Assembly: GCA_041395565.1 (NCBI GenBank)
Contig: JAWLAI010000006.1
Coordinates: 1 to 64,000, forward strand
From: Pseudomonadota bacterium
Lineage (GTDB): Bacteria; Pseudomonadota; Gammaproteobacteria; UBA9214
Direction of reading: 5' to 3'
DNA: 64,000 nucleotides
Shown one piece after another: positions 49,824 to 63,357 of this stretch. The notes beneath the pieces are model-generated. The model made no database searches and was not told the DNA's origin. It saw only the letters and a list, made by a program, of their open reading frames with translations. Position 1 is the stretch's first letter. Each line of letters begins with the position of its first letter. A program made the translations under genes and the position numbers.

Positions 49824-49827
<4 letters not shown>
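48562..49827 (+). CDS. czcC: TolC-family outer-membrane channel of metal efflux (CzcC-like)
   Basis: A 421-residue outer-membrane efflux protein with signal peptide (about 1-24) and the two Ala-rich alpha-barrel repeats of the family (LTLDEALARVLERNPTLQAA opens the first; a second begins near 217). It forms the trans-envelope outlet for the RND pump. The stop overlaps the czcB start (ATGA). The name rests on the CzcA subunit type. Confidence 0.87.
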
Positions 49828-54339
<4,512 letters not shown>

Positions 54340-54362
54340 GCGTTGCACGGCGCTCCCCGGTT

Positions 54363-54974
54363 TCAGCACAGGCCCAGGCGCGCGAGCTCCGCCTCGAAGC
54401 CTGCCCGGTCCACGTAGCGGATGGTCTGCCAGCCCGCCGCCTGCGCCCGCTCCACGTTGCTCTGCAGGTCATCGACGAACAGGATCTCCCCCGGCGGCAG
54501 TGCCAAGCGCGCGGCGATATCATGAAACAGCGTGGGGTCGCGCTTGCCCTTGCCGAGGTGGTAACTGTTGTACACGTGATCGAAATGGCGGAAGAACCGG
54601 TCGCGTCCGTCCAACCAGTCCAGCCAGTGCATCTGGTCGCTGAGGATGCCGGTGACATAGCCGCGCGCACGCCAGTGCCGGACATGCTCGATGATCCAGG
54701 GACGCAGGACGAAGGCAGCCAGCACGCGCTGCGTGAGTTCCGCGTCGGCACCCCGCAGCCCCGCGTCCGCGCGCATGGCCGCCCAGAACGCCTGCTCGGT
54801 CCCCCAGCCCAGCACGAAGCCCGACTCGTACACCACCCGCCGGGCGACGCGCATCACCGCTGTCGGATCCAGCCCCTGCTCCTCGGCCATGGCGGCCAGC
54901 TCGTTGCGGAAGCCCTCCTCGGCGATCACCCCGCCGTAATCCAGCAACACGGCACTCACGGGCGGTTTGGACAT
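54363..54974 (-). CDS. HAD-family hydrolase (YihX-like)
   Basis: A 203-residue cytosolic phosphatase-like protein. The nucleophile is D12 in VLLDYGGVI, the D-x-G-G-V form seen in YihX-type HAD-IA3 enzymes, with motif II near GILSDQ and motif IV FVDDLQSNVERAQAAGW. YihX dephosphorylates glucose 1-phosphate; whether this one shares that substrate is unknown. It converges on czcA. Confidence 0.85.
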   Translation of the reverse strand: MSKPPVSAVLLDYGGVIAEEGFRNELAAMAEEQGLDPTAVMRVARRVVYESGFVLGWGTEQAFWAAMRADAGLRGADAELTQRVLAAFVLRPWIIEHVRHWRARGYVTGILSDQMHWLDWLDGRDRFFRHFDHVYNSYHLGKGKRDPTLFHDIAARLALPPGEILFVDDLQSNVERAQAAGWQTIRYVDRAGFEAELARLGLC

Positions 54975-55111
54975 CGCTGTGATCCTTGCAAATCAGGCCA
55001 TTATAAACCACCCGGGCGCCCGGACACCGGCGCCGCCGCGGTTTCAATCGGCGGCCAATACCATTATGCTTCCCCCTCGTTTCAAGCTTCCGCAGTCGCT
55101 GCCAGGCCTCA

Positions 55112-56782
55112 ATGCAAATACCGGTCAGCCAGGCCCTCGTTCGATTCCTGGAACAGCTGGGTGTGCAGTGCATTTTCGGTATCCCCGGCTCGCATATCCT
55201 GCCGGTCTACGATGGCATCTACGATTCCCCCATCCGCTCGGTGCTGGTCAAGCACGAGCAGGCCGCCGCATTCATGGCCGGCGGGCACGCGCGCATGACG
55301 GGCGGCGTCGGCGCCTGCATCACCACCGCCGGCCCCGGCGCCACCAACCTGGTGACCGGCATCGCCAGCGCCTACACCGACAACCTGCCGGTCATCGCCA
55401 TCACCGGGGAAGCGCCCACCCACATCTTCGGCAAGGGCGGCCTGCAGGAAAGCTCGGGCGAAGGCGGCAGCGTGGACCAGGTCGCCCTGTTCGCCGGCAT
55501 CACCCGCTATCACAAACTGGTCGAACGCACCGACTACCTGGCCAGCGTGCTAAACCAGGCCGCCAAGCATCTGCTCTCCGACACGCCGGGACCGGTGGTG
55601 CTGAGCATCCCCTTCAATGTACAGAAAGAGCCGGTGGACGCGTCCATCCTCGAGCAGGTGATATTCAGCCGCAGCGGCAGCGCACCGGTGATCCCCGCGC
55701 AGTACATCGACGCCAGCCTGGCGCTGCTGCGCACCGCCGAACGCCCGCTCATCATCGCGGGCTATGGCTGTATCCGCGCCGGCACCCGGGATGCCCTGCG
55801 CCGGCTCAGTACGCGACTCAATATCCCCGTGACCAGCAGCCTGAAGGCGAAGGGTGCGGTCGACGAGCGCGCGGCGCTGGCGCTCGGCAGCCTGGGCGTC
55901 ACCTCCGGCGGCTACGCCCTGCGCTACCTCGAGCAGGAGGCCGACCTGGTCCTGGTCTTGGGCGCGGGTTTCAACGAACGCACCAGTTACGTCTGGGACC
56001 GGCAGTTGCTCGCCGGCAAGCAGATCATCCAGGTCGACAACAACGCGCAGCAACTGCAGAAGGTGTTTCGTGCCGACCTGGCGATCCACGCGGACCTGGG
56101 CGCTTACCTGCGCGCACTGGACGCCGCCGTCGTGGCGCAGGCTGTCCCCGCCAAGGCGCCGGTCGACGTGCCGGCATTCATTGCCGCGGCGCAGCGCGAT
56201 ATCGATGCGGCCGGCCAGCGTATCTTCAACCGGCAGTTCGATCACGTGCAGGCCTTCTATTGCTGGCTGGAGCAGCAGTTCCCGGAAGGCCTGGTCATGT
56301 TCGACGACAACATCGTGTTCGCGCAGAACTTCTACCGCGTCTCCGGGCGGGACCATTTCTTCCCCAACACCGGCATTTCCTCCCTGGGCCACGCCATACC
56401 GGCGGCACTCGGGGCCGCCTGTGCGGCGCAGCAGCCGCTGTTCGCCATGATCGGCGACGGCGGCTTCCATATGTGCGCAATGGAGCTGATGACCGCGGTC
56501 AACTACGGCCTGCCGCTGAACGTGGTGCTGTTCAACAACAATACCATGGGCCTGATCCGGAAAAACCAGCACCAGCACTACCGCGACCGCTTCATCGACT
56601 GCGACTTCACCAACCCGGACTACGCGCGGCTCGCGCAGTCCTTCGGCATCAGGCACGCGCGCATCGGCAACACGGGGGACATCGCGGGACTGGCGGCGGC
56701 CATGGACTTTCACAACGGCATCAACCTGATCGAGATCATGATCGACCAGGATGCCTACCCGAACTATTCGTCCCGGCGCTAG
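55112..56782 (+). CDS. ThDP-dependent enzyme, acetolactate-synthase-like
   Basis: A 556-residue enzyme of the acetolactate synthase/pyruvate oxidase family. The catalytic Glu is E49 (VKHEQAAAFMA), and the ThDP site GDG (448-450) is followed 25 residues later by NNN (475-477). The central domain (about 190-330) resembles the FAD-binding region of ALS. IlvN is absent, and the downstream neighbour is not biosynthetic for branched amino acids, so a carboligase or 2-oxo-acid decarboxylase of a special pathway is more likely. It is followed six bases later by a GT-A-like gene. Confidence 0.8.
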   Translation: MQIPVSQALVRFLEQLGVQCIFGIPGSHILPVYDGIYDSPIRSVLVKHEQAAAFMAGGHARMTGGVGACITTAGPGATNLVTGIASAYTDNLPVIAITGEAPTHIFGKGGLQESSGEGGSVDQVALFAGITRYHKLVERTDYLASVLNQAAKHLLSDTPGPVVLSIPFNVQKEPVDASILEQVIFSRSGSAPVIPAQYIDASLALLRTAERPLIIAGYGCIRAGTRDALRRLSTRLNIPVTSSLKAKGAVDERAALALGSLGVTSGGYALRYLEQEADLVLVLGAGFNERTSYVWDRQLLAGKQIIQVDNNAQQLQKVFRADLAIHADLGAYLRALDAAVVAQAVPAKAPVDVPAFIAAAQRDIDAAGQRIFNRQFDHVQAFYCWLEQQFPEGLVMFDDNIVFAQNFYRVSGRDHFFPNTGISSLGHAIPAALGAACAAQQPLFAMIGDGGFHMCAMELMTAVNYGLPLNVVLFNNNTMGLIRKNQHQHYRDRFIDCDFTNPDYARLAQSFGIRHARIGNTGDIAGLAAAMDFHNGINLIEIMIDQDAYPNYSSRR

Positions 56783-56788
56783 TCCCGC

Positions 56789-58648
56789 ATGACGGCAAAC
56801 GCCACGCCGTGCCTCGATGATTGCATCGCGCGCTACCGCGGCATCATCCCGGAGCTGGACGCGATCGCCGGGACACTGGCAGCGGCTGCACCGGCTGCAC
56901 TCGTCGCGCGCTACGAACAGTGCTACCCGCTGCTGGAACGGGCGCTGTGGTCGGGTCGCGCGGATTTCGTCCCGCTGCTGGACTGCTACCAGGCCCTGTT
57001 CCGCGAACAGGATGCGCTGATCCGGCGACAGGCGCAGGCCGCGGGTGCCGCCGATGACCGCCACGACTTCATCATCAGCATTCCCGTCGCCGACCGCCCG
57101 GCCCACCTGCATGCCTGCCTGGAGAGCATCTACCAGGTCTGCGAGGCCTTCGGTTACGGCGGCAAGGAAGGCGGCGTCCACGCACGCATCAAGGTCCTCG
57201 TCGCCGAGGACAGCCGCTACGAGGACAATATCCAGCAGCACCGGGAACTGGCCGAGGACTACCGGCGCAACGGCCTGCAGGTCATCCACTTCGGGCAGGC
57301 GGAGCAGTACGGGCTGCTGCAGGCCATCCCGGCCGCGACCCGCAAGCGGCTGGGCAACATCCTGACCACCCAGCCGCGGGAACGATTCTTCCTGAAGGGC
57401 CAGGCCGCGAACCGCAATCTCAGTATCCTCAAGTGCCTGCAGCTGACCGTAAACCGGGAGCGGACCCTGTATTACTTCGTCGACAGCGACGAATCCTTCT
57501 GTGTGAACCGGCTGACCGCGGCTGGCGAGGAAGCCGTCTATGCGCTGAATTATTTCCACGCCATCGACCGGATCTTCCGCAACAACGATATCGCGCTGTT
57601 GACCGGCAGAATGGTGGGCGATCCGCCGGTCTCGCCGGCGGTGATGGCGGCGAATTTCCTCGCAGACGTCACGGCCTGCTTCGAACGGCTGGCGCAGCTG
57701 CGCGGTAGCGCGGCATGCGAGTTCCATGGTAGCACGCAGGCAGGGGCGCAGCGGCTGGCCGCCGGCGCCATCTATCACGACATGGCCGGACTGTTCGGAT
57801 ACGAAAAACGGGACACGCCCTTTCCCTATCGCTGTCCGCTGCAGGGGGAGCACGACCATGGCGCCTGTCTGCGCACGCTTGCGCGCCGGCTCGCCGCCTT
57901 CTTCTTCGGTGAACACCTGACCCGCAGGACGCTGTTCGCCTATGGCACCGGGTTTGCGGCGCTGACTCCCGCGCGCACCATCTATCCGGGCAATACCATC
58001 GCCAACTACGCGGGCCTGAAATACATCATCCCCTTCGGCCACCTGCGCCTGCGCATGTCCGGCCCCACCGCCGGGCGCCTGATCGCCGCGGAGATCCATG
58101 ACCGTTTCGCCGCCGCCAACCTGCCCCACCTGCACCGGCGCACGAACGAAGCCGGCCTGGAAAGGGCCTTTCGCCCCGGCGTGGAACTGGCGGAGCACAG
58201 CGGCCGGGAGCGCATCGACCTCTCGAGCGAATTCGAACGCCAGTTCTTCGGCGACCTGATGCTGTTCACCACCGAGGCACTGGTCAACGCGGCCGCTATC
58301 GACCGGGCCTTTGCCGAGGATGACATCACGCGCGTCATGGCACGCAAGGAGCAGGAGTTACTGGAACTGTATCAACAGCAGCACGGGGCCATTCTGGCGC
58401 AGGCGCGGCGACTCGATAAACTCGTGTTCCACGCGGGTCACTGGTGGGTGGCCGACCCGTCCCTCGCCAGCGCGCTGCAACAGGTCCGGACCTTCATCGA
58501 CAACATTCACCACAACTTCGGCGCAGACTCGCCCGCCTGGCGACAGCTCCGGTCGGACGAACACCGCGCCGAACGCAAGCAGCAGCTGGCGCGGGCATTG
58601 CTGGATTACCGCAGCGAGCGCGCCGCCTGGGACAGCCTGTTTGCCTGA
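56789..58648 (+). CDS. divergent GT-A-like protein, putative glycosyltransferase
   Basis: A 619-residue cytosolic protein of no recognised family. An N-terminal helical domain (1-90) precedes FIISIPVADRPAHLHACLES (about 94-113), which reads like the start of a GT2 domain. D232-S-D234 in YYFVDSDESF fits a metal-binding DxD. Beyond 240 the sequence is unfamiliar, with KYIIPFGHLRLRMSGP at about 410 and a charged helical C-terminus. It starts six bases after the ThDP enzyme, so the two are an operon. Glycosyl transfer is a working guess. Confidence 0.6.
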   Translation: MTANATPCLDDCIARYRGIIPELDAIAGTLAAAAPAALVARYEQCYPLLERALWSGRADFVPLLDCYQALFREQDALIRRQAQAAGAADDRHDFIISIPVADRPAHLHACLESIYQVCEAFGYGGKEGGVHARIKVLVAEDSRYEDNIQQHRELAEDYRRNGLQVIHFGQAEQYGLLQAIPAATRKRLGNILTTQPRERFFLKGQAANRNLSILKCLQLTVNRERTLYYFVDSDESFCVNRLTAAGEEAVYALNYFHAIDRIFRNNDIALLTGRMVGDPPVSPAVMAANFLADVTACFERLAQLRGSAACEFHGSTQAGAQRLAAGAIYHDMAGLFGYEKRDTPFPYRCPLQGEHDHGACLRTLARRLAAFFFGEHLTRRTLFAYGTGFAALTPARTIYPGNTIANYAGLKYIIPFGHLRLRMSGPTAGRLIAAEIHDRFAAANLPHLHRRTNEAGLERAFRPGVELAEHSGRERIDLSSEFERQFFGDLMLFTTEALVNAAAIDRAFAEDDITRVMARKEQELLELYQQQHGAILAQARRLDKLVFHAGHWWVADPSLASALQQVRTFIDNIHHNFGADSPAWRQLRSDEHRAERKQQLARALLDYRSERAAWDSLFA

Positions 58649-58672
58649 AGCCCGCGTGCGCAGACGCGGGCT
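58649..58672. terminator. strong stem-loop directly after the GT-A-like gene
   Basis: AGCCCGCGT and ACGCGGGCT form a perfect 9-bp stem around a GCGCAG loop, beginning at the base after the TGA stop. No T-run follows, so it may mark a Rho-assisted end or protect the 3' end of the mRNA. Confidence 0.5.
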
Positions 58673-58764
58673 GCTGCCGCCGGAATCACCACCCATTGCG
58701 GACTATCCCCACTGACGCGGCTGCCGGCGTCGGCGCGCAACGCCTGCGCGAATCGGCGTCTGGC

Positions 58765-59517
58765 TCAGCGCCGTGCGCTGCCGTTTTCGCCCAGAACCAA
58801 TGCGTCCGCCGCATGGGCAATGATGCGCGCACGGCATGCGGCATAGACCGCCCGCGCCCGCCCCAGGGCCGCCTCGGGAACGTGGACATGGGAATAGTCG
58901 GCCCGGACCCGCTCGATCCTGCCGCTGTGGATCAATGGCGATGAATCGCCCCGGCCGGGCCTGCCTGTCTGGCTGAAGATCTGGTATTGCGCCTGCAACG
59001 GCGTATCCAGTTCCAGCCACCGGGCCAGCCGTTCCAGCAATGCTTCCGGATCCGCCAGGAACAGCGCCGCGTCGTAATAGGTGTAAGGCCGGGTAAGCGA
59101 GGCACAGAATGCCGCCAGCCATTCGAGGCGCTCGATATAGTAGCCGGCCGCCGCTGCCGGGGAGGCATAACGCGCATCCGTCCCCTTCCGCGCAAACAGG
59201 TCGACGATGCTCCTGATCGTCTGCTCCGGTTCCAGCAGCGCGACCAGGATCTTGATTGCGGCCGTCCCGAGCCGCTCGACATCCAGCGGGTAATCGTTGT
59301 GCAGCAGCTTGTCGAACAGATAGCGACTATCGGGTTTGAGTGTTTCGTAGGCACGGTACACCTCGAGTTGCCGCTCCAGCGCGGCGGCATTCTCGTAACC
59401 GAGGTGCAGCTCGAAATAGCCATTGATCGCGGGGTGCGAGCCGAGGATGTGCCCCGCCAGGCTGGTATAGGCCCGCATGTGGCTCAGCAGGAAGATTCTT
59501 GCGAAATGTTCTGGCAT
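58765..59517 (-). CDS. sulfotransferase-like protein
   Basis: A 250-residue protein. IFLLSHMRAYTSLAGHILGSHP near the N-terminus resembles the PAPS-binding 5'-phosphosulfate loop of bacterial sulfotransferases (normally RSGTS/TLL); here HMRAYTS replaces it, so binding may differ. FELHLGYEN and later YYDAALFLADPEALLERLARWL (the 3'-side helix) also fit. It converges on the ThDP/GT-A-like operon and could modify its product, which is inference. Confidence 0.6.
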   Translation of the reverse strand: MPEHFARIFLLSHMRAYTSLAGHILGSHPAINGYFELHLGYENAAALERQLEVYRAYETLKPDSRYLFDKLLHNDYPLDVERLGTAAIKILVALLEPEQTIRSIVDLFARKGTDARYASPAAAAGYYIERLEWLAAFCASLTRPYTYYDAALFLADPEALLERLARWLELDTPLQAQYQIFSQTGRPGRGDSSPLIHSGRIERVRADYSHVHVPEAALGRARAVYAACRARIIAHAADALVLGENGSARR

Positions 59518-59674
59518 AGCGTCAGCACCGGGGGCGCGACGGCCGACGCAGGGTGCTCCGGTGATTCCGCGCCAGCGGACGGTGTACGCGACGGCCTGCC
59601 GCAGGGTCTAGTGTATGACAAAAGGGCGCCGCGAGCGCCAGCCCCGTGATCCTGCGCAGCCGGATCCTGACTGT

Positions 59675-59959
59675 CTAGCGCATGTCGTCTGCAGTGCGCG
59701 GGATGGTCCAGTGCCCGGATCGCGCCGGAATACCCCAGCGTTTGCTGACCGACGGTATCGTCCAGTGTGGCGTCGGTGCCGGTCTGTCCCACGGCCGGCT
59801 GAAGGACGGGATCGTCCAGAAGGCGTTAGCGGTGTCCTGCCCACCTGCATCAGCGGGATACGCAGGCGCCGCCTCTGCCGCGCTGGCGGCAGACGGCAGC
59901 AGGGACGACGCGGTCAGGAGACAGCCGAGCAACACGAGCACGAAATAGTTGTTCTTCAT
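59675..59959 (-). CDS. small secreted protein with 18-residue WTIP repeats
   Basis: A 94-residue protein: signal peptide (1-27, ending SAASAAE), a short Ala/Asp linker, then three tandem repeats, FWTIPSFSRPWDRPAPTP (47-64), HWTIPSVSKRWGIPARSG (65-82) and HWTIPRTADDMR (83-94, truncated). The consensus is [FH]WTIPSxSxxWxxP. GGTGGA lies four bases before the ATG at 59959, which sets the start. No family is recognised. The layout resembles a multi-core peptide precursor, but no modifying enzyme is adjacent. Confidence 0.7.
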   Translation of the reverse strand: MKNNYFVLVLLGCLLTASSLLPSAASAAEAAPAYPADAGGQDTANAFWTIPSFSRPWDRPAPTPHWTIPSVSKRWGIPARSGHWTIPRTADDMR

Positions 59960-60648
59960 TTTTCCACCGTTTTTGTTGTTGTTCTCCACCACGCAACCGG
60001 CGTAATGGCTGGTGCAGTTTGCTTGATAGGCTACGGTAACGCGCAGCAGCTGAATATTGGCCGGAAGTACGATCCGGTCGAGGCCGGGTTGCCAATGGCG
60101 ACCCGGCCGGCTCGTGCACGGTATTCCGAACGCGACCTCGCTTCCCCGGAGACTTGACGCCATCCTTTACGCGGGTGTAGCGTGGCCGGCACTGCGGATC
60201 AGACATCAATCCGATACGATGGTCCCTGGGTTATCCGGCTTGCCCGCTGTTCCTGCGGATCCGGAACGGGCGCGGATTCTGGCATTCTGTCCTAATGGGT
60301 GTCGCACATGTTCGAAACCGGTCGCATCGATAAGGGCAATCCGCCGTCGAGGTACCGGAACGGGCCGTGCTGTTTTGCGGCAATCGGAACACCGTCGCTT
60401 GCGCTTCACCGCCCTGCGCCCGATTCCCAGCAACGTCTGCCTGCATCACGCCCTGACGCCGAAATCGACAGCACCCTGAGCTGGATGTCCTTGCGCCTGT
60501 AGCGCCTGTCACGATCTTGCCACTCACGGTGCCAGCCTGCCCGGGCTGCGCACCCGCCACCTGCAACGAACACCCCGCCCCGAGCATGGCGGATATACGC
60601 TTGCATACCGTCCTGCCGCAGGCAGGCGCCCAATCACGGAGGAAGAAC
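59960..60648. other. long intergenic region upstream of a VPLPA-CTERM gene
   Basis: About 690 bases between two divergent genes. Open frames here (such as 60057-60479) have shadow-like Arg/Pro/Ser composition. No RNA gene or promoter consensus is clear. GGAGGAAG just before 60649 is the ribosome binding site of the next gene. Confidence 0.4.
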
Positions 60649-61341
60649 ATGAACAGAATTTCGCTGCAGCGGTTGCGTCCTTTCCTGGCGCTAGCGGGTA
60701 TATTGAGCGCGGGTTCGGCAAACGCCGCCATCATCACGGGCGCAGGCGTCGACACCACGACCACACACTACGTCATCGATGCCGCGAGCAGTGCGGTGAC
60801 CCATGACCCGGGCCTGTTCGCCGGGACTGGCCCCGTGGCGGAAACCTATCCGGTATCCGGCGGGTTCGACGCGAATCTTTCGCGTTACTGGTGGAGTTAT
60901 TATCTCGACGGCGATCCGAGCGGACTCCAGGGAGAATATCTCTTCGAATCCACCTGGCTGACGTTCAGCAATGCACACGTCGCAGGACCGACTGCGCTGG
61001 CAGGCTTCGTGTTCCCTGACTATTTCGTCCTGGTCAACGGCGATCAACTCTCAGGCGGCGGCGCCTGCAACATTCCGCTCGGCCCCAACGATTTCTGTTC
61101 CGGCGGTACGCTGGCGGGCGCGGCCTCCCTCACCGGGGAGTTCGCCGGCGGCGGGATTTCGCTGCACGGTTGGGACCCGGTCGTCGGTGGCGCCCTGTTC
61201 GAGGGATACAGTTACAGTATCGCCGCCAGCGCGGTGCCGCTGCCGGGCGCGTTCTGGCTGTTTTTGTCCGCTAGCGGTCTGCTCGGTATTTTGTCGCGCG
61301 GCAAAGGTGCGGGAACATGCCATCGCTGCGCGGCTGGATAG
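60649..61341 (+). CDS. VPLPA-CTERM exported protein
   Basis: A 230-residue protein with a signal peptide (about 1-26, ending SANAA), a beta-rich body, a Cys pair (GACNIPLGPNDFCSG), and a C-terminal VPLPGAFWLF motif (from about 196), hydrophobic helix and basic end, the exosortase sorting signal. The tail is longer than usual (AGTCHRCAAG after the basic residues). GGAGG eight bases upstream of the ATG fixes the start. Surface or extracellular-matrix protein of unknown role. Confidence 0.78.
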   Translation: MNRISLQRLRPFLALAGILSAGSANAAIITGAGVDTTTTHYVIDAASSAVTHDPGLFAGTGPVAETYPVSGGFDANLSRYWWSYYLDGDPSGLQGEYLFESTWLTFSNAHVAGPTALAGFVFPDYFVLVNGDQLSGGGACNIPLGPNDFCSGGTLAGAASLTGEFAGGGISLHGWDPVVGGALFEGYSYSIAASAVPLPGAFWLFLSASGLLGILSRGKGAGTCHRCAAG

Positions 61342-61389
61342 AGCGGGAAGCTATCTCAAGATTTGACAGTCCGGCATCGCCGAACCTGG

Positions 61390-61459
61390 CGTCATTCCGG
61401 CGCAGGCCGGAATCCGTATGTTACGGGTTTTCCGGATGCCCGCCTGCGCGGGCATGACG
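61390..61459. repeat. paired REP-like repeats (BIME-like)
   Basis: Two hairpins in inverted orientation: CGTC-ATTCCGGC..GCCGGAAT-CC (61390-61415) and GG-ATGCCCGC..GCGGGCAT-GACG (61434-61459). The outer CGTC and GACG pair as well. The left unit matches the copy at 26008-26033. Dispersed repeats of this kind occur between genes in many proteobacteria and may be spread by REP-associated transposases. Confidence 0.7.
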
Positions 61460-61555
61460 ATGTTAGGCCACCTTAGGCCATTTTTAGCCCGGCTCTAGGA
61501 CCTGGCGCATCATGCCCTGCGGCCGCGACCATTTGCGGTGTGCTTGCCTGGCGCA

Positions 61556-62272
61556 CTACCAAGGGATCGGCTTGCCATCGCGGAAGAAACCGCCGCTGGG
61601 ACCGTCGTCGGCAAGGCACGCCGCCCAGACGATACCGGCGGCACCTTCCTCGACGCTGCGCTCGGCATGCTCCCCGCCCATGTCGGTGCGCACCCAGCCG
61701 GGACAGACGGCATTGACCTTGATGGCCGTGTCCTTGAGTTCATCGGCGAGGATGCGGGTGACCGCGTTCAGCGCCGTCTTCGACAGCCGGTAACCGGGGC
61801 AGCAGCCGTTCATGTCCGACAGTTGGCCCATACCCGAGGAGACGTTGACCACCGCGCCACGCCCCTGCATCAGGGGAATCAACCCACGTGCAACACGCAG
61901 CGCGCCATAGGCATTGGTCTCCATCGATTGCCGTATCCGCTCGAAATCGGCATCGAACACGCTGGAACCGGCTGCGGGTGGGTAGGCATCGACGAAAATG
62001 CCGGCGTTGTTCACCAGGATGTCCAGCCGCCCGTAGGCTTCCCCGAGGTGGCGCGCCAGGGCAGCCACGGCAGCGCCGTCGGTGACGTCGAGCACGTGCG
62101 GGTGGACATCGAGTCCCTGCGCCTGCAAGGCACGCGCGGACGCAGCGGCCTTGTCGGCCGCACGCGCGGTCAGGATGACCCGCATACCCTTGCCGGCGAG
62201 CTGCCGGCAGGTCTCCAGTCCGAGCCCGCGCCAGGCGCCGGTGACGACGGCGAGACGTGACGTATCTGTCAT
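61556..62272 (-). CDS. short-chain dehydrogenase/reductase
   Basis: A 238-residue NAD(P)-dependent oxidoreductase of the classical SDR type: TGAWRGLG (11-18) binds the cofactor, NNAG follows strand 4, and the catalytic set is S in VNVSSG, Y-x-x-x-K in YRLSK. VCPGWVRTDMGG fits carbonyl reductase-like members, which are often annotated for (+)-neomenthol or carbonyl substrates. No substrate can be named. Confidence 0.88.
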   Translation of the reverse strand: MTDTSRLAVVTGAWRGLGLETCRQLAGKGMRVILTARAADKAAASARALQAQGLDVHPHVLDVTDGAAVAALARHLGEAYGRLDILVNNAGIFVDAYPPAAGSSVFDADFERIRQSMETNAYGALRVARGLIPLMQGRGAVVNVSSGMGQLSDMNGCCPGYRLSKTALNAVTRILADELKDTAIKVNAVCPGWVRTDMGGEHAERSVEEGAAGIVWAACLADDGPSGGFFRDGKPIPW

Positions 62273-62595
62273 GGCATACCCCCTACCGATTGATATCGAA
62301 AGCTGATCTAACGCGCATGCCCGTTAGGGAAACGCCGAACACACCAGAAATCCCCGTCGTAGCGCGCAGCGAAGCAATCTCATGCCATGCATCAGTCAGG
62401 CAGTGATTGCTGCGTCACCGTGTTCCTCGCGATGGCGAGGTCGTCAGCGGTTCGCTAACTGTAAACAGGGTCCGGCGCTGTCTGCAGACGGATCATACCC
62501 GTTTGCCGGGGGGGCGGTCCGGGTCAGCGAATTTCCGGAGACACAAGGTCGGGGCAGCATAGCCTCCGCCCGCAGCGCATCCGGTATCCCCCCGC
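62273..62595. other. intergenic region with degenerate repeat
   Basis: About 320 bases between same-strand genes. GCAGCGAAGCAATCTCATG (near 62367) resembles the arm of another common dispersed proteobacterial repeat; no full partner arm is visible. Nothing else recognisable. Confidence 0.35.
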
Positions 62596-63357
62596 TCATT
62601 GCCGTAACCGATATCCGGTTTTGAACATCCACCACACGACGAGCAGGCAGGCACCGAGGAACACCAGCACCATGGCAAGACTCAGGCCCACGCTGACGTC
62701 GGCGACTTCGAAGAAGCTCCAGCGAAAACCGCTGATCAGGTACACGACCGGGTTGAACAGCGTGACCGTCTGCCAGGCCGGCGGCAGCATGCTGACCGAG
62801 TAGAAACTGCCGCCGAGGAATACCAGCGGCGTGATCACCAGCATCGGGATGAGCTGCAGTTTTTCGAAATTGGTCGCCCACAGGCCGATAATCATGCCGA
62901 ACAGGCTGAACGTTATGCAGGTGAGCACCAGGAAACCCAGCATCCAGACGGGGTGCGCGATATGCAGCGGCACGAAGAACCCCGCCGTCGCCAGGATGAT
63001 CAGGCCGATGATGAACGACTTGGTCGCGGCCGCCCCCACGTAACCGATGACGATTTCGACAAACGAGATCGGCGCGGACAAGAGCTCGTAAATGGTGCCG
63101 GTGAACTTGGGGAAGAAAATGCCGAAGGAGGCATTGGCGATGCTCTGCGTCAACAGCGCGAGCATCATCAGGCCGGGTACGATGAAGGCGCCGTAGGTGA
63201 CACCCTCCACGGATTCGATGCGCGAGCCGATCGCGGACCCGAACACCACGAAGTACAGCGCCGTGGAAATCACCGGCGAAGCGAAACTCTGGGCGATGGT
63301 TTCGAAGGCGCGCAGCATTTCAAATTTGTAGATGACGCGTATCGCGTAAATATTCAT
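62596..63357 (-). CDS. ABC-2 type transporter permease
   Basis: A 253-residue inner-membrane permease with six hydrophobic segments and the ABC-2 pattern: [26 protein letters not shown], then [25 protein letters not shown], and later [20 protein letters not shown], typical of YadH-like exporters. It overlaps the ATPase gene by four bases (ATGA) and is co-translated with it. The substrate is unknown; YadGH relatives are often linked to lipid or drug export. Confidence 0.9.
   Translation of the reverse strand: MNIYAIRVIYKFEMLRAFETIAQSFASPVISTALYFVVFGSAIGSRIESVEGVTYGAFIVPGLMMLALLTQSIANASFGIFFPKFTGTIYELLSAPISFVEIVIGYVGAAATKSFIIGLIILATAGFFVPLHIAHPVWMLGFLVLTCITFSLFGMIIGLWATNFEKLQLIPMLVITPLVFLGGSFYSVSMLPPAWQTVTLFNPVVYLISGFRWSFFEVADVSVGLSLAMVLVFLGACLLVVWWMFKTGYRLRQ

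Noticed and set aside
55550..58198. 882-codon minus-strand frame opposite the ThDP and GT-A-like genes
   Set aside because: Long antisense frames are expected in GC-rich DNA; it has no signature motifs, while the plus strand has clear ThDP and GT-A motifs.
60005..60030. Possible sigma-54 promoter (TGG ... TTGCTT) before a VPLPA-CTERM gene
   Set aside because: GG and GC are eight instead of ten bases apart, and it is over 600 bases from the start codon.
60057..60479. 140-codon plus-strand frame upstream of the third VPLPA-CTERM gene
   Set aside because: Arg/Pro-rich shadow composition, no ribosome binding site.
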